NCBI GenBank assembly: GCA_036723735.1
Contig: DAIMGT010000041.1
Location: forward strand, 1 to 35,107
Direction of reading: 5' to 3'
From: UBA4656 sp002405525
Lineage (GTDB): Bacteria; Pseudomonadota; Gammaproteobacteria; Xanthomonadales; Ahniellaceae
DNA: 35,107 nucleotides
The notes under the pieces were generated by a model that ran no database searches, had not been told where the DNA came from, and saw nothing but the letters and a program-made list of their open reading frames with translations. Numbering within the stretch: position 1 is the first letter of the stretch; each line of letters begins with the position of its first letter. Below are positions 1 to 7,068 of this stretch, piece after piece. Made by a program: the position numbers and the translations under genes.

Positions 1-365
1 CCCGTGCCGGCGTGCCCAGCACCGCGGCCAGCGCCGCGTCATCGGGCAGCGGGGTCGCCGGGTCGAGCCAGCCCCGGGCCTGAACGATCCGCCGCAATGC
101 GGCCGCCTTGCGCCGCCCCATCAGCCGCGACCGCGCGATGTCGCGATCCGAATCCCCCTGGCGCATCCGCACCAGGACCTGGCGATACTGGAACATCTCG
201 AATCTCCGTCGGCTCACCGCACCCTCCCGGCCAAAAGGCCGAGGGTACGGAGGGTGGAGTTCGAGACCCGATCAGCCCCCGCCGGGCCACCTGGGCTGCC
301 GCTCAGGTGGCGCCATAACGCCGGTCATGGAGTGGCTCCATTACGGCGATCCCGGAATGGCTCCA
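1..365 (-). mobile_element. IS21-family insertion sequence, one end (continues off the left edge)
   Basis: This is the istA-proximal end of an IS21-family element. The istA start lies at 196, and between 197 and 365 is the untranslated terminal region. At 308-332, 333-357 and 358 onward there are tandem copies of a 25-base unit beginning tggcgcc/tggctcc; units 1 and 2 agree at about 18 of 25 positions. Repeated terminal transposase-binding sites of this kind are typical of IS21 ends. Read from outside inward on the minus strand, the end begins TGGAGCCATT, so the terminus is placed near 365. Just beyond it the sequence becomes that of an IS3-type orfB, so this element appears to have inserted into the IS3 element. 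The exact terminus and the target duplication cannot be confirmed because the other end is outside the window. Confidence 0.75.
2..196 (-). CDS. istA: IS21 family transposase IstA, N-terminal part (runs off the left edge)
   Basis: The reading frame starts at the ATG at 196 and stays open for 65 codons to the window edge. The protein begins MFQYRQVLVRMRQGDSDRDI and continues with the helix-turn-helix region (IARSRLMGRRKAAALRRI). It then has the W-L-D-P, L-P-D-D pattern that follows it in IS21 IstA proteins. IstA is the DDE-type transposase and binds the multiple terminal repeats; here those repeats lie directly upstream at 308-365. The catalytic domain and the partner ATPase gene istB would lie to the left, outside the window. 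Nothing visible shows whether this copy is intact. Confidence 0.8.
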   Translation of the reverse strand, partial: MFQYRQVLVRMRQGDSDRDIARSRLMGRRKAAALRRIVQARGWLDPATPLPDDAALAAVLGTPAR

Positions 366-926
366 TTGGGGCGGTCGGTGCACGCACCGCCTGCCGGATC
401 GGCTCCAGCGCCTGCCAGCGCGTTGCCCGGGCGCTGCGTGCACGCCAACCAGTTCAGCCGTGCAGTGGTCGACCGCGATGAACACGGCCGCCGTGCCCTC
501 CCGCAGCGTCACCGTCGTCGAGAAGTCCGTTCCCCACATCAGGTCCGGCGCCTCGGTGATGATCGTGCCGTCGTGGGCCTGCGGGCCCCGCGGGCTGCCA
601 CCGCGTTGCGGTGCCAGCAGACCATGCGCGCCCATCAGCCGAAGCACACGCCGCTTGCCGGCACGAACATCCTCGGCCCGCAGCTTCGCCCACACCTTGC
701 GATAGCCCTCGCCAGTGAACGCGCTGGCCGCCAACACGGCGCGAATCACCGCCACCAACCCATCATCGCTGAGCGCCGTCTTCGGCCCGCGCTTGGCCTG
801 CGCTGGCCGATCAGGCCGTGCAGCCGCGGCCTGCGCGTACCACGTCGAGCGTGCAATCTCCCACGCCGCGCAAACGCGTTGCACGCCGTACACCTTGCTC
901 GTGCCCTCCGAAGCTGCAGCGCTCAT
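366..926 (-). pseudogene. IS3 family transposase OrfB, truncated and frameshifted
   Basis: The start is the ATG at 926, which overlaps the orfA stop as ATGA. The N-terminal half is recognisable: an HTH_21-type region (SDDGLVAVIRAVLAASAFTG through RRVLRLMGAHGLLAP) followed by the start of the integrase core. The first catalytic Asp lies in WGTDFST, and the following strand reads AVFIAVDHCTAELVGVHA. Around 428-434 the frame is lost: the expected continuation (RATRWQALEPIRQAVRAP) is present in the adjacent frame, consistent with a one-base deletion. Shortly after, near 366-378, the homology ends at the IS21 junction. The second Asp and the Glu of the DDE triad are therefore absent. This is a dead transposase. 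Confidence 0.8.
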
Positions 927-1258
927 TTCGGCAACTTCGTCTCGTCCAAAGGGAGGCCGGCTTTCAACCTCCGGATCGCGTCGCGCTGCAGCTCGACCCG
1001 CATCGTCATCTCGCCGAGCACTGCCTTGAGCCGATCGACTTCCTCGTCGCGCGCATCCGCCTCGCGCGCCTTGAGGCCCGCCATGCCGGACGCCAAGAAC
1101 GCCTCGCGCCATTCGGACAGCTTCGCCGCCGTGACCTTCAACTCGCGCGACACCGCGTCGATGTCCTCACCACGCAGCAGCTTCAGCACCGCCTCGCGCT
1201 TGGACTTCGCCGACTAGCGGCCACGCTCCTTCACCGACTCGACCTTCTTCTGCTTCAT
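923..1258 (-). pseudogene. IS3 family OrfA with an internal amber codon
   Basis: The natural start is the ATG at 1258 (MKQKKVESVKERGR), but codon 15 is TAG (1214-1216). After it the frame continues uninterrupted as SAKSKREAVLKLLRGEDIDA, ending in PK at 923. The downstream part has the short helix-turn-helix (VSRELKVTAAKLSEWREAFL) and the leucine-rich coiled region (DEEVDRLKAVLGEMTMRVEL) typical of IS3 OrfA. Translation could only restart at a non-ATG codon or at the Leu/Val-rich segment near 1189, so normal OrfA is probably not made. The stop looks like a point mutation in an Arg or Gln codon. Confidence 0.75.
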
Positions 1259-1389
1259 CAGGGACTCTCCTCTTGGGGTGAGGATCCCTCAAGAGCGTGT
1301 CCAAGGAAATCGCGGGGCGGTGGAAGGGATTGGATCAGAGACTCCCGAGGGTGCGCGCGGTATCGCGAGCCACCGGCCGATAGGACTGC

Positions 1390-2646
1390 TCAGCCCGTGG
1401 TGGCGGTCGCCGGACTGTGGGAGGCGATCCACCGCCCCAGGTCGCCGCAGGGCATGGGACGGCTCAGCAGGTACCCCTGAACGTTGTCGCAGCCGAGGTC
1501 GACGAGGACCTGCAAGGTCGCGTCGTCCTCGACACCCTCGCAGACCGTCTCTATCCCGAGTCCCTTTGCGAGGGTGACCATCGCGCCGACCAGACGCCGG
1601 GTCCGGTCGTCGCGGACCACGTCGCGGGTGAACGACTGGTCGATCTTCAGCTCCGTCGCCGGGAACTGGCGCAGATAGGAGAAAGACGAGTAACCGCGGC
1701 CGAAGTCGTCGATTGCGACACCCAGGCCAACATCGCGCAGGGCGGAGAGCGTCCGTGCACTCACCTCAGGGTCCTCCATGACCGCGGTTTCGGTGACCTC
1801 GATTACCACGCTGGCGGCCGGAACGCCCCAGATCGACAGCGCCGCCACGATCTGTTCGACCAGCCCGGCCTCTGCGAAGACCCGAGGAGACAGATTGATC
1901 GCACATCGGACGGCCGGCGCACTGCGCAGGACGTCGGCGTGTTCGCGCAGGGCGGCATACAGCGACCAGCGGGTCAGGTCCGCGGCCAGACCGCCCTGTT
2001 CGGCCAGCGGCACGAAACGGTCAGGGCTGACGTCGCCGCGCCGGGGGCAATGCCACCGCGCGAGTGCCTCCAGCGCCGCGATCCGCCGGTCGCGCAGCGC
2101 GACGATCGGCTGGAACACGAGTGAGAGTTCGTTGCCTCTGATCGCGGCGCGCAGGTCCTCGAGCAGCAGGGCGTCCTCGCCCGCGCCTCGGGCAAGGTGC
2201 AGCCTGGTGCTGCGGGCGATTGCGTCATCGACCGCCGCGGTGGCTCGGCGCGCGAGTGCGTCCGCGCCTCCCGCATGTTCAGGGGACCAGGCAAGCCCGA
2301 GCGCGACCACGGCCATGATCAAGTGGTCGCCGACTTGCAGCGGACGTTCGAACTCGCGAAGCAGACGCTGAGCGGCCAATTCGGCATGGCCCGGGCTCAG
2401 CAGCTGCGGCAGCAGCACCATGAAGTCCTGGCTGCCGATACGGTAGATGTGGTCGGAGCCGCGAAGGGCATCGCGAAGGCGCGTCGCGACGGCATCGGGC
2501 AACGCCGCAGCTTGCGCGTGGCCGAGGGCGACCGCGATCTGGCGGATCCGGCGGACGTGGACGTGGATCATACCGACCAGCGATCCGGGCTGCGCCTCGC
2601 GCAGCGCGCGCTCCGTGGCCTGGAGCATGTCGCCGGGCAGGTTCAA
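1390..2646 (-). CDS. Cyclic-di-GMP phosphodiesterase with degenerate GGDEF and EAL domains
   Basis: This 418-residue cytosolic protein lacks any sensor or membrane segment. Residues about 1-165 form a GGDEF-like fold in which the signature is RIGSQDF (69-75), so cyclase activity is not expected; the domain may bind GTP or serve as a regulator. Residues about 165-410 form an EAL domain with its key residues present: E193 in EALARW, N251 in NLSP, E283 in EVTE, the D313-D314 pair in IDDFGRGYSSFSYLR, K334, E370 and Q390. Hydrolysis of c-di-GMP to pGpG is therefore likely. The start is uncertain: a TTG at 2646 overlaps the stop of the upstream HD-GYP gene, while an ATG exists at 2628; neither has a clear ribosome-binding site. 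The overlap suggests translational coupling with the HD-GYP gene. Confidence 0.88.
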   Translation of the reverse strand: MNLPGDMLQATERALREAQPGSLVGMIHVHVRRIRQIAVALGHAQAAALPDAVATRLRDALRGSDHIYRIGSQDFMVLLPQLLSPGHAELAAQRLLREFERPLQVGDHLIMAVVALGLAWSPEHAGGADALARRATAAVDDAIARSTRLHLARGAGEDALLLEDLRAAIRGNELSLVFQPIVALRDRRIAALEALARWHCPRRGDVSPDRFVPLAEQGGLAADLTRWSLYAALREHADVLRSAPAVRCAINLSPRVFAEAGLVEQIVAALSIWGVPAASVVIEVTETAVMEDPEVSARTLSALRDVGLGVAIDDFGRGYSSFSYLRQFPATELKIDQSFTRDVVRDDRTRRLVGAMVTLAKGLGIETVCEGVEDDATLQVLVDLGCDNVQGYLLSRPMPCGDLGRWIASHSPATATTG

Positions 2647-3923
2647 AGAAAGAACTCAGACAGTTCGAGGCCGTAGGCGCCGGTGGGCAGTGCACGGGCG
2701 ATCGACCGCCGGTTTCCAGTCACCGGATCACGGTCCGACCACAGATCGATCTGCGGGAAAGCATGGTCGATCGACTTGTCCGGATGCGTCAGCACGGTGA
2801 TCCGCGGAAACAGGCGCCGGGCGAGGTTTTGCGCCATCACCACCGCCACCTCGCCGGTCGACAGCTCGACCAGTGAACCGGTGGGGTAGACGCCGAGTGC
2901 CTGGCTGAACTGTTCCAGCAACTCCGCCTGGTACAGCTCGTCGCGGTGCCGGTAAAGGCTCTGCAGCGCATGGTGGCGCGACATCGCCGCGCGGTACGAG
3001 CGCTCGCTGCACATCGCGTCGTAGGAGTCGACGATGCCCAACATGCGCGCGGTGAGCGGGATATCGAGGCCGACGGCCCCATTCGGATAGCCGGTTCCGT
3101 CGTGTCGCTCGTGGTGGCCGGCGATCATCTCCACCACGGCAGGGTTGGCCAGACCCGATTCCTGCAGCTTCGACAGCCCGAGCGCAACGTGCTCCGACAT
3201 GGCGCTGCGGGCGGCTTCATCCAGGGGTTTGCTCTGACCCGGCAAATCCTCGGGCAGGGCGGCCATGCCCATGTCCATCAGCATGCCTCCGGCAGCCAGG
3301 TCAACGAGCATTTCGCGGGGAAAGCCGAGATGTCGACCGAAGGAAGCGGCCAGCGCACAGCAGTTGATTGCGTGGCTGTAGGCGTAGCCGTCCCTGCGCC
3401 GCAGTGCGTCGAGCCAGAAAAATGCATCCGGGTTGCGCACCACGCTGGCTACCACCGGCTGGATTGTCTCGACCAGCGCTTCGACCGCCACGCGTCGGCC
3501 GGCGCGGATGTCATCGATGCAGCGCGTGACGAACACCCTGGCATCGTCCCAGGCCGGACCAGCGCGTCTCGTCTCCTCGGCCAGCGTGACCGTATTCGGG
3601 TAGGGCGCCGGTTCCGGGAGCAGGGTCCCATCATGCCGCTCGCGCCGGAAGCCGAGCCGCTGGAGCAGGTTTGCAGTGCCGAGGCCGACGCTCTTCTCGA
3701 CATCGATCCATACGTGGCGGCACAGCGCCGCCACCCTCGAGATGTCCTCCAAGGTCTGCACCAGAAACCCCTGCAGCGGGAAGTCGGTCTCCGTCCACGG
3801 CCGGTCAAGACGGCAAATGTACATGCCGACCCTCAGGGCGGACGCTTCGACCTTCTGTTCTTCCACTTGCATCGCTCGGCGTTCCGGGATCGTGGCGGGC
3901 TTTTCGGCCACGTGCGGTCGCAT
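2643..3923 (-). CDS. DUF3391 and HD-GYP domain protein with an altered HD motif
   Basis: The ATG at 3923 is preferred because AGGG lies eight bases upstream; this gives 426 residues. Residues about 18-110 match the DUF3391 domain that often precedes HD-GYP (VGMYICRLDRPWTETDFPLQ, then RHVWIDVEKSVG). Residues about 125-330 are the HD-GYP domain. H184, H245, H270-H271-E272 and the D275-GTGYP segment are present. However, the central HD dyad reads MD (M216-D217 in GMLMDMGM), and the usual Lys of HDIGK is Met. Loss of this His would be expected to weaken or abolish metal-dependent c-di-GMP hydrolysis, so the protein may act as a receptor or partner. It is transcribed directly ahead of, and overlaps, the EAL gene, which suggests the two act on the same output. 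Confidence 0.85.
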   Translation of the reverse strand: MRPHVAEKPATIPERRAMQVEEQKVEASALRVGMYICRLDRPWTETDFPLQGFLVQTLEDISRVAALCRHVWIDVEKSVGLGTANLLQRLGFRRERHDGTLLPEPAPYPNTVTLAEETRRAGPAWDDARVFVTRCIDDIRAGRRVAVEALVETIQPVVASVVRNPDAFFWLDALRRRDGYAYSHAINCCALAASFGRHLGFPREMLVDLAAGGMLMDMGMAALPEDLPGQSKPLDEAARSAMSEHVALGLSKLQESGLANPAVVEMIAGHHERHDGTGYPNGAVGLDIPLTARMLGIVDSYDAMCSERSYRAAMSRHHALQSLYRHRDELYQAELLEQFSQALGVYPTGSLVELSTGEVAVVMAQNLARRLFPRITVLTHPDKSIDHAFPQIDLWSDRDPVTGNRRSIARALPTGAYGLELSEFFL

Positions 3924-4014
3924 GGCGACGACCCTCACAGCAAAAAGTGTGCCACAAAGGCGCCCGGGATGCGCCGATGTCTACGAATGCGTAACGAGGT
4001 TTGTCAGCGATCCA

Positions 4015-6030
4015 TCAGAATCTGAAGCGCAGGCCGAGGGCGAGGTTGCGGCCCGGCAGCGGGGCGCGGTCCTTGATCAGCGAGGTGTGGACGCGGGCTT
4101 TCTCGTCGCCGAGGTTGCGGCCTTCCAGGAACAGCTCCCAGTCGCCGGCGGTGGCGGGCGACCAGGCGATGCGCGCGTCAACGAGGGTGTGGCCGTCGGT
4201 GGCGTCCTCGAACGTTGCGGTGCGGTCCTGCTCGGCCGTGCGGACCAGGTCGACGCCAGCCCGCCAGGCGCCGTGCGACCAGTCCAGGGAAGCGCCGATG
4301 CGGCCCGGCGCGATGCGCGGCAGGTCGCCGCCGTCGCGCAGGCGCCCGCGCACCGCGTCGGCGAACAGGCCGCCGTCGAAACGGCCCCACGCGGTGTCGG
4401 CGATGCGCCCCTTGATCTCGGCCTCGAAGCCATGGAAGCGGGCGTCCGCCTGCGTCCACACGCGCACCGGAAGATCGTCCTCGATCCCGTCGGTGTCCGC
4501 GAGGTAGATGAAATCGTCGAAGCGGTTCCAGTAGGCGGACAGCCGCGCTTCGATGCCATCCACGTGCCAATGCAGGCCCAGTTCGACCTGGTTGGCGGTC
4601 TCCTCGGACAGCGACGGATCGCCGATCTCGAAGCTGGCCGTGGCCTCGTGCGGGCCGTCGGAGAACAGTTCTTCCGCCTGCGGCGCGCGCTGCGCCCGGT
4701 CCAAGTTCACGGTGGCGTGCCAAGCCGCGGCGAAGTCCCAGCGCCCGGCGGCGGACAGGCTCAGCGCGTCGTGCTTCGCGCGCTCGCCATCGTCCGGCTC
4801 GACGGTCTGGCGGTCGTAGCGTGCGCCGAGTTCGAGCGCGAACGGCGCGAATTCCGCGCGTTCGACCAGGAACAGGCCGGTGTCGCGCGTCACCGACGGC
4901 GGCACGAAGGCCTCGTCGCCGAGCGCCTCGAAATCGCGGCGGGACGCCTGCACGCCGACCGCGCCGCGCCACGCCCCGAGCGGGTCGTGGACGGCCTCGA
5001 TGCGGCCCTCGACGGCGTCGTTGAAGAAGCGCGTGCCGACCTCGCGCTCACCGTCGTCCTCGTCGATCAGGAACTCGGTGTGCTGGTAATCGTTATGCCC
5101 GATTCGCAGGTCGATCCGCTCCCAGCCCGCGAACGGCGGGCGCAAGCTGCCGTCGAAGTCGATGCGGCGCTGGTCGAGGTCGAGTTCGACCTTGCCCTCG
5201 CCGCCCTTGGCACGGCCGACGCCGGGCTTGGTCTTGGCGAACCGCGCTGCTGAGTCGTCGTCCTCTTCCTCCGGGGGGATGCCGTAGATGCTGTCATAGG
5301 CCGAGAATGCGATTCCCGCGTGGCCGCGCTCGCCGGTCAGCGAGAACCCGACCGCGCGGCTGCGGGTCTCCGACTGCGTGTTCTCGATCTCGACCCCGTC
5401 GGGGCCCTCGTAGGGGTCGCCGCTGCGGTCCGACCAGTCGGCGTGGAAGGTGAAGTTGCCGTTGCCGGCATCGACGCGCCCGACGCCCGAGCGGCCCTCA
5501 TTGACCGAGTCGGTGCGCAGTTCGACGCGGCCTTCGATGCCCTCGACCGGACGGTCCGGGATTCGGCCGTCTCGCACGTTGACCACGCCACCGATCGCGC
5601 CGCTGCCGTATAGCAGCGTCGCCGGACCCTTCAGGATCTCGATCTGGTCGGCGAGGAAGGGATCGATGGACACCGCATGGTCGACGCTGGTGGTCGAGAC
5701 GTCGAGTGCGGAGATTCCGTCACCGAGGACCTGAACGCGCGGCCCTTCGAGGCCGCGGATGATCGGGCGCCCGACGCCCGGTCCGAAGTACGAGGACCCT
5801 ACGCCGGGCAGCTTGGCGATGGTTTCGCCCAGCGTATCGCCGCGTGCATCGTCCAGCGCCGTGCCGCCGAGCACCTCGGCAGGCTGCAGCAGTTCCTCTC
5901 CCTCGCGGGCCAGCGGATCGGCGGTGACGGTCAGCGCCTCCAGCCGTCGTGCGTCGGCTGAGGTTTCGGCGCGCGCGAGCGGCGCGAGCAGAGAGGCAAT
6001 CGCGAGGGCAAGCAGATGCTGGCGGGACAT
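4015..6030 (-). CDS. TonB-dependent outer-membrane receptor, ZnuD-like (probable metal uptake)
   Basis: The start is the ATG at 6030, giving 671 residues with a signal peptide (MSRQHLLALAIASLLAPLARA). Next come a plug domain and a 22-strand barrel ending in the outer-membrane signature LALGLRFRF. The plug shows the ordered blocks LPGVGSSYFGPGVGRPIIRG, RVQVLGDGISALDVSTTSVD and QIEILKGPATLLYGSGAIGG. These resemble ZnuD/TdfJ-type zinc receptors and relatives. Acidic loops such as PPEEEDDDS and LIDEDDGE could bind a cation. The receptor uses TonB/ExbBD energy to import its ligand, which cannot be fixed from sequence. The divergent MerC-domain gene supports a metal rather than a siderophore, but no convincing Zur or Fur palindrome was found between them. 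Confidence 0.85.
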   Translation of the reverse strand: MSRQHLLALAIASLLAPLARAETSADARRLEALTVTADPLAREGEELLQPAEVLGGTALDDARGDTLGETIAKLPGVGSSYFGPGVGRPIIRGLEGPRVQVLGDGISALDVSTTSVDHAVSIDPFLADQIEILKGPATLLYGSGAIGGVVNVRDGRIPDRPVEGIEGRVELRTDSVNEGRSGVGRVDAGNGNFTFHADWSDRSGDPYEGPDGVEIENTQSETRSRAVGFSLTGERGHAGIAFSAYDSIYGIPPEEEDDDSAARFAKTKPGVGRAKGGEGKVELDLDQRRIDFDGSLRPPFAGWERIDLRIGHNDYQHTEFLIDEDDGEREVGTRFFNDAVEGRIEAVHDPLGAWRGAVGVQASRRDFEALGDEAFVPPSVTRDTGLFLVERAEFAPFALELGARYDRQTVEPDDGERAKHDALSLSAAGRWDFAAAWHATVNLDRAQRAPQAEELFSDGPHEATASFEIGDPSLSEETANQVELGLHWHVDGIEARLSAYWNRFDDFIYLADTDGIEDDLPVRVWTQADARFHGFEAEIKGRIADTAWGRFDGGLFADAVRGRLRDGGDLPRIAPGRIGASLDWSHGAWRAGVDLVRTAEQDRTATFEDATDGHTLVDARIAWSPATAGDWELFLEGRNLGDEKARVHTSLIKDRAPLPGRNLALGLRFRF

Positions 6031-6159
6031 GACCGGAGTCCGTAGGGGTCCTGGAAGATACAAAGTAACTTACTGGGGCGGTTCTGAGTCAAGTGCTGGC
6101 GCCGACCCGATTGATTTTTTTGCCCGGCAGATTGACTCGCCGACCCGGCGAAGACGGGT

Positions 6160-6165
6160 TATACT
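6160..6165 (+). promoter_or_regulatory. Possible -10 element of the MerC-domain gene
   Basis: TATACT lies six bases upstream of the ATG at 6172. If it is used, the transcript would start at or very near the start codon, giving a leaderless message. The nearest -35-like hexamer, TTGACT at 6132-6137, is 22 bases away, which is too far for a standard sigma-70 promoter. The call is therefore weak. Confidence 0.25.
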
Positions 6166-6171
6166 GTTGCC

Positions 6172-6615
6172 ATGATCGAGAACCGCCGTGTCGAGCGCGA
6201 CGGGCAGGCCTTGTCCGGTCTGGATGTGGTCGGTGCGTCGGCTTCATTTTTGTGTGCGGTGCATTGCGCGGCCATGCCGATGCTGCTGCCGGTACTTCCA
6301 TTGGCCGGGCTGGAGTTCCTTGCAGCCCACGAACTGGACCTTGCCTTCGTCGCCGGCGCGATCGTGCTTGGACTGGTGGCGGTGGTCCGCGGCTGGCGAC
6401 ACCACGGGGATCGGCGCGTGCCTGGCGGATTCGCGGTTGCCTCGCTATTGCTCGTCGCAGGTGTCTCGTTCCTGCATCACGGGCCGCTGCACGAGCCCAC
6501 GCTGGTTGCCGGCGGGCTGGCGATGGGCTGGACTCACCTGCTGAACCTGCTGCTGCTGCGTCGCCACCGGTGTGACGCGTCCGGTCACGCGCCGCGTCCA
6601 TCCGGCGCGGCTTGA
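6172..6615 (+). CDS. MerC-domain inner-membrane protein
   Basis: This 147-residue protein has four predicted membrane segments: SASFLCAVHCAAMPMLLPVL, LAFVAGAIVLGLVAVV, FAVASLLLVAGVSFL and LVAGGLAMGWTHLLNLLLL. The C-A-V-H-C motif in the first segment, followed later by His-rich loops and a terminal RRHRCD, is typical of MerC-like proteins. MerC is known as a mercuric-ion carrier. The short chromosomal homologues lie near zinc or other metal genes and have no proven substrate. The gene is divergent from the TonB-dependent receptor with 141 bases between them, and no other mer genes are present, so mercury resistance is unlikely. A TATACT hexamer ends six bases before the ATG. Confidence 0.8.
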   Translation: MIENRRVERDGQALSGLDVVGASASFLCAVHCAAMPMLLPVLPLAGLEFLAAHELDLAFVAGAIVLGLVAVVRGWRHHGDRRVPGGFAVASLLLVAGVSFLHHGPLHEPTLVAGGLAMGWTHLLNLLLLRRHRCDASGHAPRPSGAA

Positions 6616-6674
6616 TGTTTGCGCGATACTTGCTAACCTGCCGGGCCCGAAGAACCGACGACTGGAGCAACCCC

Positions 6675-6839
6675 ATGGGCAAGGGCGACCGCCGCACCCG
6701 CAAGGGCAAGATCGCGATCCGCAGTTACGGCATCAAGCGCCCGCACGCCGCGAAGACGGCCGGCGAGGTCAAGACAGCCGCTCCGGCCAAGCCTGCGCCG
6801 CGCAAAACCTCCGTCGCAGCGCCGAAGAAGAAGGCCTGA
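6675..6839 (+). CDS. Small ribosomal subunit protein bTHX
   Basis: This is a 54-residue, strongly basic protein beginning MGKGDRRTRKGKIAIRSYG and ending KKKA. The MGKGDRRT(R/K)(R/K)GKI start is diagnostic of the bTHX/S31-type small ribosomal proteins, which bind the head of the 30S subunit. Family members are often only about 26 to 45 residues; here the basic start is followed by an Ala/Pro/Lys-rich tail (residues about 25-54) that probably has no fixed structure. The gene stands alone and is followed by a strong hairpin at 6870-6896. Confidence 0.85.
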   Translation: MGKGDRRTRKGKIAIRSYGIKRPHAAKTAGEVKTAAPAKPAPRKTSVAAPKKKA

Positions 6840-6869
6840 TCGGGGTTCAGCGAACCAGCGTTGCTTCCA

Positions 6870-6901
6870 CCGACGGCGGGCGATGCCCGCCGTCGGCGTT
6901 T
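6870..6901 (+). terminator. Rho-independent terminator-like hairpin after the bTHX gene
   Basis: A perfect 12-base stem (6870-6881 pairs with 6885-6896) with a three-base loop GAT is followed by CGTTT. The stem begins 31 bases after the bTHX stop. The T run is short, but the stem is very stable. Confidence 0.75.
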
Positions 6902-6959
6902 CAGGGGGCTCGCGGGCAGGGCGTGCGGAAAGTGCTTTCCTGCACTTCCTCGAGGTCGC

Positions 6960-6982
6960 GAGTCCGGCGCGTGTCCGGACTC
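6960..6982. other. Inverted repeat in the bTHX-hutI convergent gap
   Basis: GAGTCCGG (6960-6967) and CCGGACTC (6975-6982) form a perfect eight-base stem with a seven-base loop. It lies about 90 bases beyond the hutI stop on the minus strand and may help end hutI transcription, although no T run follows on either strand. Apart from this and the terminator at 6870, nothing recognisable is seen between 6840 and 7068. Confidence 0.35.
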
Positions 6983-7068
6983 GCTCCCGCCGAAGCAACC
7001 GCTCTTGCGACTGATTCGCGGGCGAGGCATTCATGCCGCGCGCCCGCAGAGTGTTTCTCGACACCCTG

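Larger units (their letters stand above)
366..1303 (-). mobile_element. Remnant of an IS3-family insertion sequence, interrupted by the IS21 element
   Basis: The remnant consists of a broken orfA (923-1258) and a truncated, frameshifted orfB (366-926) in the usual IS3 order with an ATGA overlap. The orfA-proximal end lies about 40 bases upstream of the orfA start; the sequence TGGACACGCTCTTGAGGGAT (minus strand, ending near 1303) is a plausible terminal repeat, but its partner is missing. The distal half of orfB and the other end have been lost or displaced by the IS21 insertion near 365. The element is therefore not autonomous. Confidence 0.75.

Noticed and set aside
246..262. A GTTCGAGACCC segment resembling a tRNA T-loop
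   Set aside because: No acceptor stem, D-arm or anticodon arm can be folded around it, and it lies in the IS21 end.
6132..6165. A sigma-70 promoter pairing TTGACT with TATACT
   Set aside because: The spacer is 22 bases, too long for a normal promoter; only the TATACT is listed, with low confidence.
6150..6172. A Zur box around GGTTATACTGTTGCC
   Set aside because: Only some positions are symmetric and the match to the gammaproteobacterial Zur consensus is poor.
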